Below, one piece after another: positions 9,162 through 17,651 of a stretch of DNA of 60,563 bases (its first letter is position 1; every line of letters starts with the position of its first letter). This DNA is from Methanobrevibacter sp. TMH8. GTDB taxonomy: Archaea > Methanobacteriota > Methanobacteria > Methanobacteriales > Methanobacteriaceae. A program made the translations under genes and the position numbers. Location: the NCBI RefSeq assembly GCF_020148105.1, contig NZ_JAHLZE010000032.1, forward strand, positions 1 to 60,563. Reading direction: 5' to 3'. Below the pieces are notes generated by a model, which made no database searches, was not told where the DNA came from, and worked only from the letters and a program-made list of their open reading frames with translations.

Positions 9162-9713
9162 TTAATTACCATCCATTGCATAACCTGCTTCAAATGCTTG
9201 AATATTTTTCTTTTCAGTTCCAGGAGGCACACTAGCTAATATAGCTTCTTTTGCAGCATCATGAGAAATAACTTCTGTAAGTTTTGCAATAGCTCCAACC
9301 ATGACAATATTAGCTACTATCCTAAGGCCAATATCATTTTCAGCTGTTTTAGTTACTCTTGCCTTATATACTTTAATATTATGTTCATTTATGAAGTTTG
9401 CTATCTCAGATTCATCAATCATATCAGGATCTATTATAAGTATCCCTTCATCTTTTAAATCATCCACATAGGCGATTAGTGCTTCATGAGACATAGCTAC
9501 TAAAATATCCGGACTCATGATTTTAGGATAATGAATTTCATCATCACTAATAACTACCTCTGTTTTTGAAGCCCCTCCTCTTGCTTCAGGACCATAAGAT
9601 TGGGTTTGAACAGCGTTTATTCCATCAAAAAGTGAAGCAGCTTTGCCAACAATAATACCTGCTAATATAACTCCTTGACCTCCAAATCCAGCTATCCTAA
9701 TTTCTGTTCGCAT
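9162..9713 (-). CDS. korC: 2-oxoglutarate:ferredoxin oxidoreductase subunit gamma
   Basis: The gamma subunit of KorABCD, which carries out reversible ferredoxin-dependent carboxylation of succinyl-CoA to 2-oxoglutarate in methanogens that use the reductive branch. Diagnostic motifs are GFGGQGVILAG at residues 9-19 and QSYGPEARGG near 40, both conserved in gamma domains of the 2-oxoacid oxidoreductase family. Length is 183 residues. The start ATG at 9713 is preceded by GAGGTAATGTT. It lies 66 bp after korB, last of the four kor genes and just before sucC. Confidence 0.93.
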   Translation of the reverse strand: MRTEIRIAGFGGQGVILAGIIVGKAASLFDGINAVQTQSYGPEARGGASKTEVVISDDEIHYPKIMSPDILVAMSHEALIAYVDDLKDEGILIIDPDMIDESEIANFINEHNIKVYKARVTKTAENDIGLRIVANIVMVGAIAKLTEVISHDAAKEAILASVPPGTEKKNIQAFEAGYAMDGN

Positions 9714-9779
9714 AACATTACCTCTTAATTAACTCTTATAAAAATTATTAGAATTTGAATTATAAACTAAATCAGCTTT

Positions 9780-10646
9780 TTATTCTAAATCATCTTGATA
9801 TGCTGATTTTATAGCTAAATCTCGACCACATTGTTCAACAGATAAATCACAAACATTTTCTGTAAGTTCTTTTCTTGGATTGCTAACAAATTCTCCTACA
9901 ATAAGTTTTCCAATTAGTTCCTCAGGATCCATTTTATCTGCCTTACGTTTGTTAATACTATTCTCTTTAAAAGCATTTATCATGTCAACAGGAGATCTAA
10001 GTTTGTTTTTTCTCCCAAAATAAGTAGGACATTGTGAAACTACTTCAACGAAAGAAAATCCTGGGTTCAATAATGCTTTTTTAATTGAATTTGAAAGTTG
10101 AAGAGGATGAGCTGTTGTCCATCTAGATACATAACTTGCACCAGCTCCAGCTACAAGTTCAGCGAGATTAAATGGTTTATCTCTTGAACCATAAGGAGCA
10201 GTCGTTCCAAAACTACCTTTTGGAGAAGTTGGACTTATTTGACCACCAGTCATTCCATAAATATTATTATTGACACAAATAACAGTAATATTTACATTTT
10301 TTCTAGCACCATGAATAAGGTGATTTCCACCAATAGAAGCAGCATCTCCATCACCTGTGAAAACTACAACATTTAAATCAGGATTACCGACTTTAAGTCC
10401 TGTTGCAAAAGTTATAGCCCTACCATGAGTAGTATGTAAAGAATCACATTTAACATAACCTGGAATACGTGAAGAACAACCAATTCCAGAAACCATAGCT
10501 ATAGAATCAAAATCTATTTTTGCAGATTCCATTCCATTAAAGAAGGTGTTTAAAGCGATTCCATTTCCACAGCCAGCACAAAATATATTTGGGAGTCTGT
10601 CTTTTCTCAAATATTTCATAAATGGATTTTCATTATTTTTTACCAT
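9780..10646 (-). CDS. korB: 2-oxoglutarate:ferredoxin oxidoreductase subunit beta (TPP-binding)
   Basis: The thiamine-diphosphate-binding subunit. CAGCGNG near residue 20, GDGDAASIGGNHLIH near 97 and NNNIYGMTGGQ near 126 form the TPP/Mg site and a cysteine set seen in KorB proteins. At 288 residues the length is typical. GGGAGG lies seven bases before the ATG at 10646. It is only 15 bp after korA, consistent with one transcript. Confidence 0.95.
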   Translation of the reverse strand: MVKNNENPFMKYLRKDRLPNIFCAGCGNGIALNTFFNGMESAKIDFDSIAMVSGIGCSSRIPGYVKCDSLHTTHGRAITFATGLKVGNPDLNVVVFTGDGDAASIGGNHLIHGARKNVNITVICVNNNIYGMTGGQISPTSPKGSFGTTAPYGSRDKPFNLAELVAGAGASYVSRWTTAHPLQLSNSIKKALLNPGFSFVEVVSQCPTYFGRKNKLRSPVDMINAFKENSINKRKADKMDPEELIGKLIVGEFVSNPRKELTENVCDLSVEQCGRDLAIKSAYQDDLE

Positions 10647-10661
10647 AATATTCCTCCCTCT

Positions 10662-11819
10662 TTAGCTAATTTCCTTAATTTTTGATAATATTTCATCAGG
10701 TTTATGAAGTTCTCCACCAATCTTTGGAATAAGATAGACATTAGGCCTATTTCCATTAACCATACCAGATACTCTTTCAACTTCATGAACCATTTGCCCT
10801 AAGTTCATTTCAACTACAATTAGGTTTTTAGCTGTTTCAGCAGCTTTTAATATTTGATTTTCTGGGAATGGCCATGGAGTATCTATTTTAATTGAACCTA
10901 CTTTTAAACCTTCTTCTCTTGCAAGATTTACTGCAGTAACAACAGATCTAACTGGAGCTCCATAAGAAATAATTATTGTATCTGCATCATCACAGAATCT
11001 TTCATGAGTAGAAACAATTTTCTCCCTATTATTTAATATTTTATTACATAATCTAGTAATAAGCTTAGCATGAGCTTTAGGATCAGAAGAATCTGGATAA
11101 CCTCTTTCATCATGAGTTAAACCAGTCACCGGAATTTTATAACCTTCACCAAATGGAGCCATAGGAGCAACATCTCCATCTTCTGCTTTAAATGGAAGGT
11201 AAGGATTATTAGCTGAAAACTCATTTGGGTTTTCTTTTGGCATAACCCTTTTTCTTATATCTACTTTATCAGGAATAATAATTTTTTCTCTCATATGACC
11301 AATTACTTCATCAGCAGCAATTAACACAGGAATTCTATATTCTTCAGCTAAATTAAATGCTTTAACAGTGAAATCAAAAAATTCTTGAACAGAAGAGGGT
11401 GAAAGTGCAATAGGTTCATAATCTCCATGAGAACCCCATCTAAGTTGCATCATATCTCCTTGAGATGCCATAGTAGGTTGACCTGTAGAAGGACCTCCTC
11501 TTTGAACATCTACAATAACAAGAGGAGTTTCTGTAATATGAGCATAACCTATATTTTCTTGCATAAGAGAAAATCCTGGTCCAGATGTAGAAGTCATAGC
11601 TTTTAGACCACTCCAACTTGCACCAATAATAGCTCCAATAGCTGCAATTTCATCTTCCATCTGAAGGAAAGAACCTCCATGTTTTGGTAGAAATCCTGCA
11701 AGATCTTCAGCTACTTCTGTAGATGGAGTAATAGGATAACCAGCAAAGAACCTACATCCTGCTTTAATAGCTCCATGAGCACAAGCTTCATTACCTTGAA
11801 TAAAAAGTTCTTTAGTCAT
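10662..11819 (-). CDS. korA: 2-oxoglutarate:ferredoxin oxidoreductase subunit alpha
   Basis: The alpha subunit with the TPP-pyrimidine-binding and transketolase C-terminal regions. TSGPGFSLMQENIGYA and DVQRGGPSTGQPT are the family signatures, and the C-terminal half carries the VVEMNLGQM motif. The start is set at 11819 (MTKELFIQGNEA) because GGAGG lies six bases upstream; a longer frame to 11867 would run into korD. The ATG overlaps the end of korD by eight bases, suggesting translational coupling. Length is 385 residues. Confidence 0.95.
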   Translation of the reverse strand: MTKELFIQGNEACAHGAIKAGCRFFAGYPITPSTEVAEDLAGFLPKHGGSFLQMEDEIAAIGAIIGASWSGLKAMTSTSGPGFSLMQENIGYAHITETPLVIVDVQRGGPSTGQPTMASQGDMMQLRWGSHGDYEPIALSPSSVQEFFDFTVKAFNLAEEYRIPVLIAADEVIGHMREKIIIPDKVDIRKRVMPKENPNEFSANNPYLPFKAEDGDVAPMAPFGEGYKIPVTGLTHDERGYPDSSDPKAHAKLITRLCNKILNNREKIVSTHERFCDDADTIIISYGAPVRSVVTAVNLAREEGLKVGSIKIDTPWPFPENQILKAAETAKNLIVVEMNLGQMVHEVERVSGMVNGNRPNVYLIPKIGGELHKPDEILSKIKEIS

Positions 11820-12054
11820 TTTGTTCCTCCATTTCGCCATTTTCATTATTATCATTATTATCTTCAACAGTTATGGCTTGATCAGGACACAATAATTCAC
11901 ATAAATGACATTTAGTACATTCTTCCTCATTTTCAGGACAAGGTAAGTACACTCCTTTCTTATTTTCCTTAGATGATTTTACATAAACATGTTTAGGACA
12001 AGAAGCAATACATATATCGCACCCTTTACACAGTTCAGAGTCTATTTTAATCAT
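11812..12054 (-). CDS. korD: 2-oxoglutarate:ferredoxin oxidoreductase subunit delta (ferredoxin)
   Basis: An 80-residue two-cluster ferredoxin, electron-transfer subunit of the Kor complex. Two 4Fe-4S motifs are visible: CKGCDICIASCP near residues 9-20 and CTKCHLCELLCP near 46-57. The C-terminal tail is acidic and Asn-rich, encoded partly by an ATTATTATT-like run. It is the first gene of the kor operon, with AGGAG six bases before the ATG. Confidence 0.93.
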   Translation of the reverse strand: MIKIDSELCKGCDICIASCPKHVYVKSSKENKKGVYLPCPENEEECTKCHLCELLCPDQAITVEDNNDNNENGEMEEQND

Positions 12055-12139
12055 GAAATTCTCCTAAAAGTAATTATTACTTAATTTTATTACATTAATT
12101 TATTATTTAATTTATTATTACAATGTTATTTATTAATTC

Positions 12140-12147
12140 ATTATAAA
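12140..12147 (-). promoter_or_regulatory. Candidate TATA box for the kor operon
   Basis: The minus strand reads GAAATTTATAATG about 90 bases before the korD start, a good match to an archaeal BRE/TATA element. A second candidate, AGTATATAAG, lies near 12190. Which one is used cannot be decided from sequence. Confidence 0.35.
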
Positions 12148-12560
12148 TTTCTAATATATTTTCTAATATATGCCAAATAATTCTTATATACTATTATAAT
12201 CAAATTTATATAGCTATTCAATCAACAAATAGCTACATGTCAATTAAATATAAATTTAATTCATAAATATTTTATTAATTAATAATTAATCTTATATTCT
12301 ACAATATATACTATTACAATATATTTTTGTTATGATATATAGATTATTCATAATAATTAATAAAATTATTCATTATATTAATCAAGATTATACATCTAAA
12401 ATAATAATTATATTAATAATTGATATATCAACTATTGATATATCAAATATATTGGTAATAAAAATGAAAGAATGAATTAGTACAATTAAAACTGAGAAAT
12501 AAAAAATAGAAGAAAGGATAAAAAGAGTTAATTTATCCTTTGAATTGTTTTGGTTTTATT
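12148..12560. other. Gene-free spacer holding two 12-bp palindromes
   Basis: The region between the kor promoter and the 3' end of the second adhesin. It has AT-rich sequence plus the tandem palindromes at 12420-12446, and no coding frame. Confidence 0.5.
12420..12446. promoter_or_regulatory. Two perfect TTGATATATCAA palindromes
   Basis: TTGATATATCAA occurs at 12420-12431 and again at 12435-12446, separated by three bases (15 bp centre to centre). Repeated perfect dyads of this kind are typical of operator sites for dimeric regulators. They lie about 370 bp upstream of korD and about 115 bp beyond the adhesin stop codon. Confidence 0.4.
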
Positions 12561-15035
12561 TTAGTGTTTTAAGCTAATTGATTTTTTATTGTTAGCTAAT
12601 ATTACTTCTTTGTTTTTGTTTTTAGGATCAACTTGGAAGTGAGCTATGCAGTATCTGTGGTTTGCTTTGTCTGGGAAGTAGCTGACGATTATTGATATTT
12701 TCTTTCCTGGAGCTATTGATTTAATTTTGATGTATTTGGTTTTGATTTTAACTCCGTTTCTCATATGGAAAAGAGCCAAAACAGTAGATTTAGATTTCAA
12801 ACTTCCTTTATTAGCTATTGTAACTCTATATGTAGATACTTTTTTCCTGAAAGACAATTTTTTAATTGATAAAATTCCTAAGTTAGTTTTAGGGTTGACT
12901 TTTTGCACTTTTGATATTTTTGATGATTTGTAGTTGCTGTCTCCTGTGAATTTAGCTGTTAATGTGTGTTTTCCACCTTTTAATCCAGCTATATTGAAAA
13001 CAGCTATTCCATTATTGTTAGTTGTTGCAATGTATGTTTTTCCCTTGATAGTTAATGATACTTTTTTATTTTTGAGGATATTTCCATTTACGTCTTTTAA
13101 GGTTGCTTTTATGTTAGTTTTTTTACCTTCATTGATAGTTGGTGCAGAAACTGTAATAACAGTACCGTTTTCTAATACTACTTTAACACTTGTAGTGTTG
13201 TTTGCTGCAAGATGAATCATAGTACTTATAAGAGTATTTTTACTATTAAATTCCGGCATAGATGCTATGATGTTTTGTAATCCTGAACTAGAAGCAGTAT
13301 AAGTGAATTGGGCAATACCTTCATTATTAGTTATTGCAGATCCTACTAATTTTCCATTAACATAGAAATTAATAGTTGCACCAACAATAACATTACCCAT
13401 ATCATCAATAGCTTTCACTGATATATTAACTCTGTTATATAAAACAATAGTATTAATTATTGTTAGATTAGTTCTATAATCGACAGTATTTCCTAATCCA
13501 GATAAATTACCATCATTAGAAACACCAACACCATTATTATCAACAATAGTATTATCATTCAAAGTAACATTACCAGAATTAGCTATTCCATGGCCATCAT
13601 TATCATTAATAGTATTGCCTTCGATAGTAGAAGTACCATTATTAGAAACGCCATGACCACTATTACCAACAATCTCATTGTAAGTTATAGTAGAGTTACT
13701 TTCACTACCAGTTGTAATTCCATTACCAGTATTATTTGAAACATTACTACCGGATATATTAAGATTTGCATCTTCATTATGAATACCATCACCAACATTT
13801 TCCAAAATATCACTATCAACAATAGTCACATAAAGATTACCATGATCATGATCTGAAATATAAATTCCATCACCTGCGTAACCAGCAGAATTACCCATAA
13901 CAGTACAATTAGCAATAGTAACAGTGCCAGTTCCGCCACTATTACTATTAAGAGATATATCAATTCCCCCACCATTATTATTAGCTGTGTTATTAAGTAT
14001 GAAAGAGTTAGAAATATTGACATTAACAGTATTATTAACATTAATACCAGAACAAGTTATATGAATTCCTCCACCCATATTAGCAGAATTATTATTTAAA
14101 CTACAATTAATAACATTGAGATTAACAGTGGAATTGAAAATCTCTGGAGATATGACAATTCCTCCACCATTACCATTAGCAGAATTATTATTTAAACTAC
14201 AATTAATAACATTAATATTGAAAATAATATTTCCAGCAGAGGATTGCCGAAAAAACATTCCTCCACCATTACCAGCAAAGTTATTTAGAATCGTACAATT
14301 GATAATATCTACATTACTATCTCCATAAGCCATTATTTGTATTGCACCACCAATTACAGTAGCAGAATTATTTATGAAAGTACAATTAATGATATTATGA
14401 ATACTTTTATCAATAATTATAAATATCCCACCACCACGACCACCATTGTTGTCCATAAATATAGAATCAGAAATATTAAAATCACGAGTAATAGTATATG
14501 CATATATTCCTGGACCATACTGTACAGCAGTATTATTAATAAATGTAGAGTTTTTGATAATTAAAGTACCTATTGAAGATATTCCTCCCCCATATGTTGC
14601 ATTATTATTATCAAAAATACAATTGATGAATGTCATTGTTGTTCCAGCATAATTGTTGTAGATTGCTCCACCATAACTGCTTGAATTACCATTGATAAAT
14701 GTGATGTTTATAAATATTACATTTAGATTATTGTTTACTGTGAATATTCTTGATATTCCTTGTGCATCGAGAATTACTTTGTCTTTGGTTTTTCCTGTTA
14801 TTGTTATGTTTTTATTAATTCCGATATTGGTATTGTTATTGCCTGTGTATGTTCCTTCATCGAGTTCTATTGTACCTCCAGCTACTGCATTAGTTAGTGC
14901 ACCACTTATTCCACCAGAAGTTGTGTTGTTGATGTTTGTGGTAGCTGCAAATCCCGCTTGTGAACTAATTATAGCTAATAAAATAATACTTGCTATAATT
15001 AATGTATGAGTTATTATTTTTTTGTTTTGTAAAAT
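12561..15035 (-). CDS. Adhesin-like surface protein (beta-helix, Ig-like, CARDB-like tail); ATT start proposed
   Basis: The frame has 824 residues if translation begins at ATT (15035). It opens with a signal peptide (TLIIASIILLAIISSQAGFA). Residues about 60-510 are Asn-rich parallel beta-helix repeats with GGGI and NNSAN motifs. Two Ig-like domains follow (DDMGNVIVGATINFYVNG; KDVNGNILKNKKVSLTIKG), then a C-terminal domain resembling CARDB-type beta sandwiches. No C-terminal membrane helix or LPXTG-like signal is seen. The next in-frame ATG (14636) would delete the signal peptide and part of the helix. The N-terminal region is clearly paralogous to the adhesin at 1-2220. Confidence 0.82.
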   Translation of the reverse strand: MLQNKKIITHTLIIASIILLAIISSQAGFAATTNINNTTSGGISGALTNAVAGGTIELDEGTYTGNNNTNIGINKNITITGKTKDKVILDAQGISRIFTVNNNLNVIFINITFINGNSSSYGGAIYNNYAGTTMTFINCIFDNNNATYGGGISSIGTLIIKNSTFINNTAVQYGPGIYAYTITRDFNISDSIFMDNNGGRGGGIFIIIDKSIHNIINCTFINNSATVIGGAIQIMAYGDSNVDIINCTILNNFAGNGGGMFFRQSSAGNIIFNINVINCSLNNNSANGNGGGIVISPEIFNSTVNLNVINCSLNNNSANMGGGIHITCSGINVNNTVNVNISNSFILNNTANNNGGGIDISLNSNSGGTGTVTIANCTVMGNSAGYAGDGIYISDHDHGNLYVTIVDSDILENVGDGIHNEDANLNISGSNVSNNTGNGITTGSESNSTITYNEIVGNSGHGVSNNGTSTIEGNTINDNDGHGIANSGNVTLNDNTIVDNNGVGVSNDGNLSGLGNTVDYRTNLTIINTIVLYNRVNISVKAIDDMGNVIVGATINFYVNGKLVGSAITNNEGIAQFTYTASSSGLQNIIASMPEFNSKNTLISTMIHLAANNTTSVKVVLENGTVITVSAPTINEGKKTNIKATLKDVNGNILKNKKVSLTIKGKTYIATTNNNGIAVFNIAGLKGGKHTLTAKFTGDSNYKSSKISKVQKVNPKTNLGILSIKKLSFRKKVSTYRVTIANKGSLKSKSTVLALFHMRNGVKIKTKYIKIKSIAPGKKISIIVSYFPDKANHRYCIAHFQVDPKNKNKEVILANNKKSISLKH

Positions 15036-15040
15036 TTTTT

Positions 15041-15050
15041 CACCTCCCCA
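15041..15050 (-). promoter_or_regulatory. Strong Shine-Dalgarno TGGGGAGGTG with ATT start seven bases on
   Basis: GGAGG (15047-15043) is followed after seven bases by ATT at 15035-15033, in frame with the signal peptide. The GTG inside the Shine-Dalgarno is out of frame and stops after nine codons, and the ATG just upstream reads Met-Gly-Arg-stop. ATT is therefore the best-placed initiator, unless a base was lost from the A6 run. Confidence 0.6.
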
Positions 15051-15177
15051 TTATAGGGCATTAAAATATATTCAAAAAATGTGATAAAAAGAAAGAATAA
15101 ATGATCTCCTAAAAAAGAATTTAAGGGGGTGATATAAAAAATTCTTAACAGGAACAACATTTATCTTCTTTTATCAC

Positions 15178-15185
15178 ATTATAAA
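15178..15185 (-). promoter_or_regulatory. Candidate TATA box for the second adhesin
   Basis: The minus strand reads GAAATTTATAATG about 145 bases before the proposed start. The implied leader of about 115 bases contains a possible hairpin with arms AAGAATTT and AAATTCTT (around 15119-15153) around a loop with CACCCCC. Confidence 0.4.
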
Positions 15186-15415
15186 TTTCTTTTTTTTGAT
15201 TAATAAAACCAATATTAATGATAAATAGTAATAAACTCCCCATATAGTTATCATATATTACAATTTTACATCAAAAAAGAGCATTTACTCAAAAATCATT
15301 GCAGAAAGCTCTATTATAATCTTATTAATCATGAAAAAATTACACAAATATATCCAATATCCACTAACTTTTTCACGATTAATAAACTCATATTTAAAGA
15401 AAAATAAATTTACTT

Positions 15416-15435
15416 CGTTTAACCCAGGTTAAACG
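15416..15435. promoter_or_regulatory. 20-bp palindrome, copy 1
   Basis: CGTTTAACCCAGGTTAAACG has perfect 9-bp arms around a CA centre. It is the exact reverse complement of the copy at 15614. It stands out as GC-containing dyad sequence in an AT-rich spacer upstream of the adhesin. Confidence 0.7.
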
Positions 15436-15613
15436 CACTAAAAATGAAAAAAAGTTACTAAACAATGAAAAAAGAACAATAAATCACTTAAAATAGATAC
15501 AAAAATATTATAAAAATAAAAAAAAGTATTAATATTTCACATATTTTAAACATAAAACATATAAAATTCAATAAAAAAAGTTCAAAAAAGAGGTAAAAAA
15601 TCCAAAAAAGTAT

Positions 15614-15633
15614 CGTTTAACCTGGGTTAAACG
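15614..15633. promoter_or_regulatory. 20-bp palindrome, copy 2 (inverted)
   Basis: CGTTTAACCTGGGTTAAACG has perfect 9-bp arms around a TG centre. Taken as inverted copies, the two sites also share outer flanks (CGAAGTAA versus CGAAATAA). The 178 bp between them contain a TATA-like ATTTTATATG on the minus strand at 15559-15568. Confidence 0.7.
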
Positions 15634-15840
15634 AAATAAAAAAAAATACCACAAAAAACATCAAACACATTCCAAAGCTGTAATATGTTTTTTACTATAC
15701 TATCTAATATAATGAATAACTTATATAAATGTATCGAATTTGGAATATATTTTTTCCAGCAATATCATAAACATATAGACCAAAAATAAGAATAAGTTTA
15801 TAAAAAAATAAAGGTATAAATAAAAAATATAAAAATAAGA

Positions 15841-15896
15841 GAATAAAAGAATAAAAGAATAAAAGAATAAAAGAATATAAGAATAAAAGAATAAGA
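15841..15896. repeat. Microsatellite, GAATAAAA x7
   Basis: Seven contiguous 8-bp units, of which five are perfect, lie immediately downstream of the MreB-like gene. On the minus strand this becomes a T-rich tract that could help terminate mreB transcription. Confidence 0.8.
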
Positions 15897-15919
15897 AATA
15901 GTTAAAATATAGCTACTAC

Positions 15920-16993
15920 TTATTTCATAGCTTTTAAACGAACTTCAGGTTCTAAAGCTCTTGGTTCAGCAGCAACTATAGCTGCACCTTTAGCTACAAC
16001 AGTCATAGGGTCATCTGAAATAGTTACTGGAATGGATAATTCATCACATATTCTTTCTTTAAGACCTCTTAACTGAGAGCTTCCACCAACAGCAACACTG
16101 TTATGGAAAACACCAGTAATTAATTCTGGTGAAAGTCTTTCTAAAACTTTGTTTAAACCATTAACAATCTCTTGGATTACAGGTTCTGCAGCATCAGCTA
16201 CAAGTAAGGAATCAATTACAACTTTTTTCGGTCTGTTAGTTTCAGCTGATTTACCAATAATCTCAGTAGTTTCAACTTCTGTATCTTCACTAGAGTGGAA
16301 CATACCAACTTTAATTTTAGCAGCTTCAGCATCATGAATACCAATTCCTACATTGTATTTTTCTTTTACAAGATTTACAATATTGTTATCAATATCATCT
16401 CCACCAACCCTAACAGTTTCAATATCAGAAATTCCACCAAGAGAAATAACTACTAAATCAGTAGAACCTGCACCAATATCAACGACCATAGTTCCTTCTG
16501 GTTCAGCTATAGGTAATCCTGCACCAATTGCAGCAGCTAACCCTTCACTAATTACCAATACATAATCTGCCCCAGCTTCTCGGCCGATTTTTTCTGCAGC
16601 TTCTTTCTCTACTTCGGAGGAGTCTCCAGGAATTCCAATAACAATCCTACCTACAGAATCCCCATTTTTAATACCAATTTCCATTGCTTTTACAAGTAAT
16701 GCTTGTGCTTGAGCAATACTTTCAATAACACCTTTCTTTAAAGGTCTTAAAGCTACAATATCTTCAGGAGTTCTTCCAAGCATTAACTTAGCTTCTTCAC
16801 CAACAGCTAAAACAGATGAAGAATCATCTTTTTTAACAGCCACTACTGAAGGTATTTGGTATAAATCAAATTTGTCTCCAGATGGCTTTGCAATTACAGT
16901 GTTTAAAGTACCTAAGTCAATTCCTAAACTATTAGTAATTCCTTGTTTAGGTTCTGTTTTTTTATCATTATTATTACTTCCAAATAATCTCAT
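15920..16993 (-). CDS. mreB: MreB-like actin-family protein
   Basis: Actin/Hsp70-superfamily ATPase of 357 residues. LGIDLGTLNTVIA near residue 24 is the phosphate-1 motif, and VVDIGAGSTDLVVISLGG near 170 is phosphate-2. VAVGGSSQLRGLKERI near 305 is the adenosine motif. Length and the absence of an Hsp70 substrate domain favour MreB over DnaK. Methanobacteriales and a few other pseudomurein-walled archaea are known to carry MreB; a role organising wall synthesis is inference. GAGG lies seven bases before the ATG at 16993. It is followed on the same strand by the adhesin after 880 bp. Confidence 0.85.
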   Translation of the reverse strand: MRLFGSNNNDKKTEPKQGITNSLGIDLGTLNTVIAKPSGDKFDLYQIPSVVAVKKDDSSSVLAVGEEAKLMLGRTPEDIVALRPLKKGVIESIAQAQALLVKAMEIGIKNGDSVGRIVIGIPGDSSEVEKEAAEKIGREAGADYVLVISEGLAAAIGAGLPIAEPEGTMVVDIGAGSTDLVVISLGGISDIETVRVGGDDIDNNIVNLVKEKYNVGIGIHDAEAAKIKVGMFHSSEDTEVETTEIIGKSAETNRPKKVVIDSLLVADAAEPVIQEIVNGLNKVLERLSPELITGVFHNSVAVGGSSQLRGLKERICDELSIPVTISDDPMTVVAKGAAIVAAEPRALEPEVRLKAMK

Positions 16994-17651
16994 AGTCTTT
17001 CCTCTTAATCAATATTGAATTTTACTTAATTTTGTAATTTTAATCGTTCAAAAGATTGTTCCAATGCTTATTAAAGAATTTAAAATATTTATAATATTTA
17101 CAATATTCAATAATAACAGCAATATAAAATATATATTTTAATAATATATTTATTTTAAACAATATAATATTTTGTAATATTAAGCTCAATTGTATATGAT
17201 TTAATAATAATCCACTAATTAATATAATCCATTAATCTAATTTTATTAACTTATTAATTTATTTTATAATTATATACTTTATAATATAATTGATGATTTT
17301 ATATATGATTTACATTTAATGATTTAAAATAATTTATAATAAAATCTAAATATCTAAATAAAAGATGAATAATTATCCAAATAAATATCTAAAATAAATA
17401 TTAAACAATTAAATGAACTATATACTGAATAAATAACTAGATAAATACTTAGATTCCTAAATAAATATATTAAAATAAATATTTTAAATAATATCTAAAG
17501 AATACATAAATAATATCTAAAATTAAATAATATTGTTAAAAAATTCAAGCCCATATCAAATTATAATTATTATCTAGAATATTTATTATCTAGAATACTT
17601 AAAATATAATTATACATTCAAAAAATTATTAATAAACAAATATAATAAATT
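16994..17651. other. Gene-free AT-rich spacer
   Basis: About 660 bp of AT-rich sequence with scattered AAATAAATATCTAAA-like repetition near 17340-17530. It must contain the mreB promoter. Nothing else is recognised. Confidence 0.5.

Larger units (their letters stand above)
15036..15919. other. Gene-free region between adhesin and MreB-like gene
   Basis: About 880 bp containing the adhesin leader and promoter, the two inverted palindromes, and a simple 8-bp repeat next to the mreB stop codon. No coding frame is supported. Confidence 0.6.

Noticed and set aside
12727-15009. Several plus-strand frames opposite the second adhesin
   Set aside because: Antisense to a long frame with signal peptide and recognisable domains; no Shine-Dalgarno or family motifs.
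15035-15043. GTG at 15043 as start of the second adhesin
   Set aside because: It is part of the Shine-Dalgarno and is out of frame, ending after nine codons, unless one A was lost from the following run.
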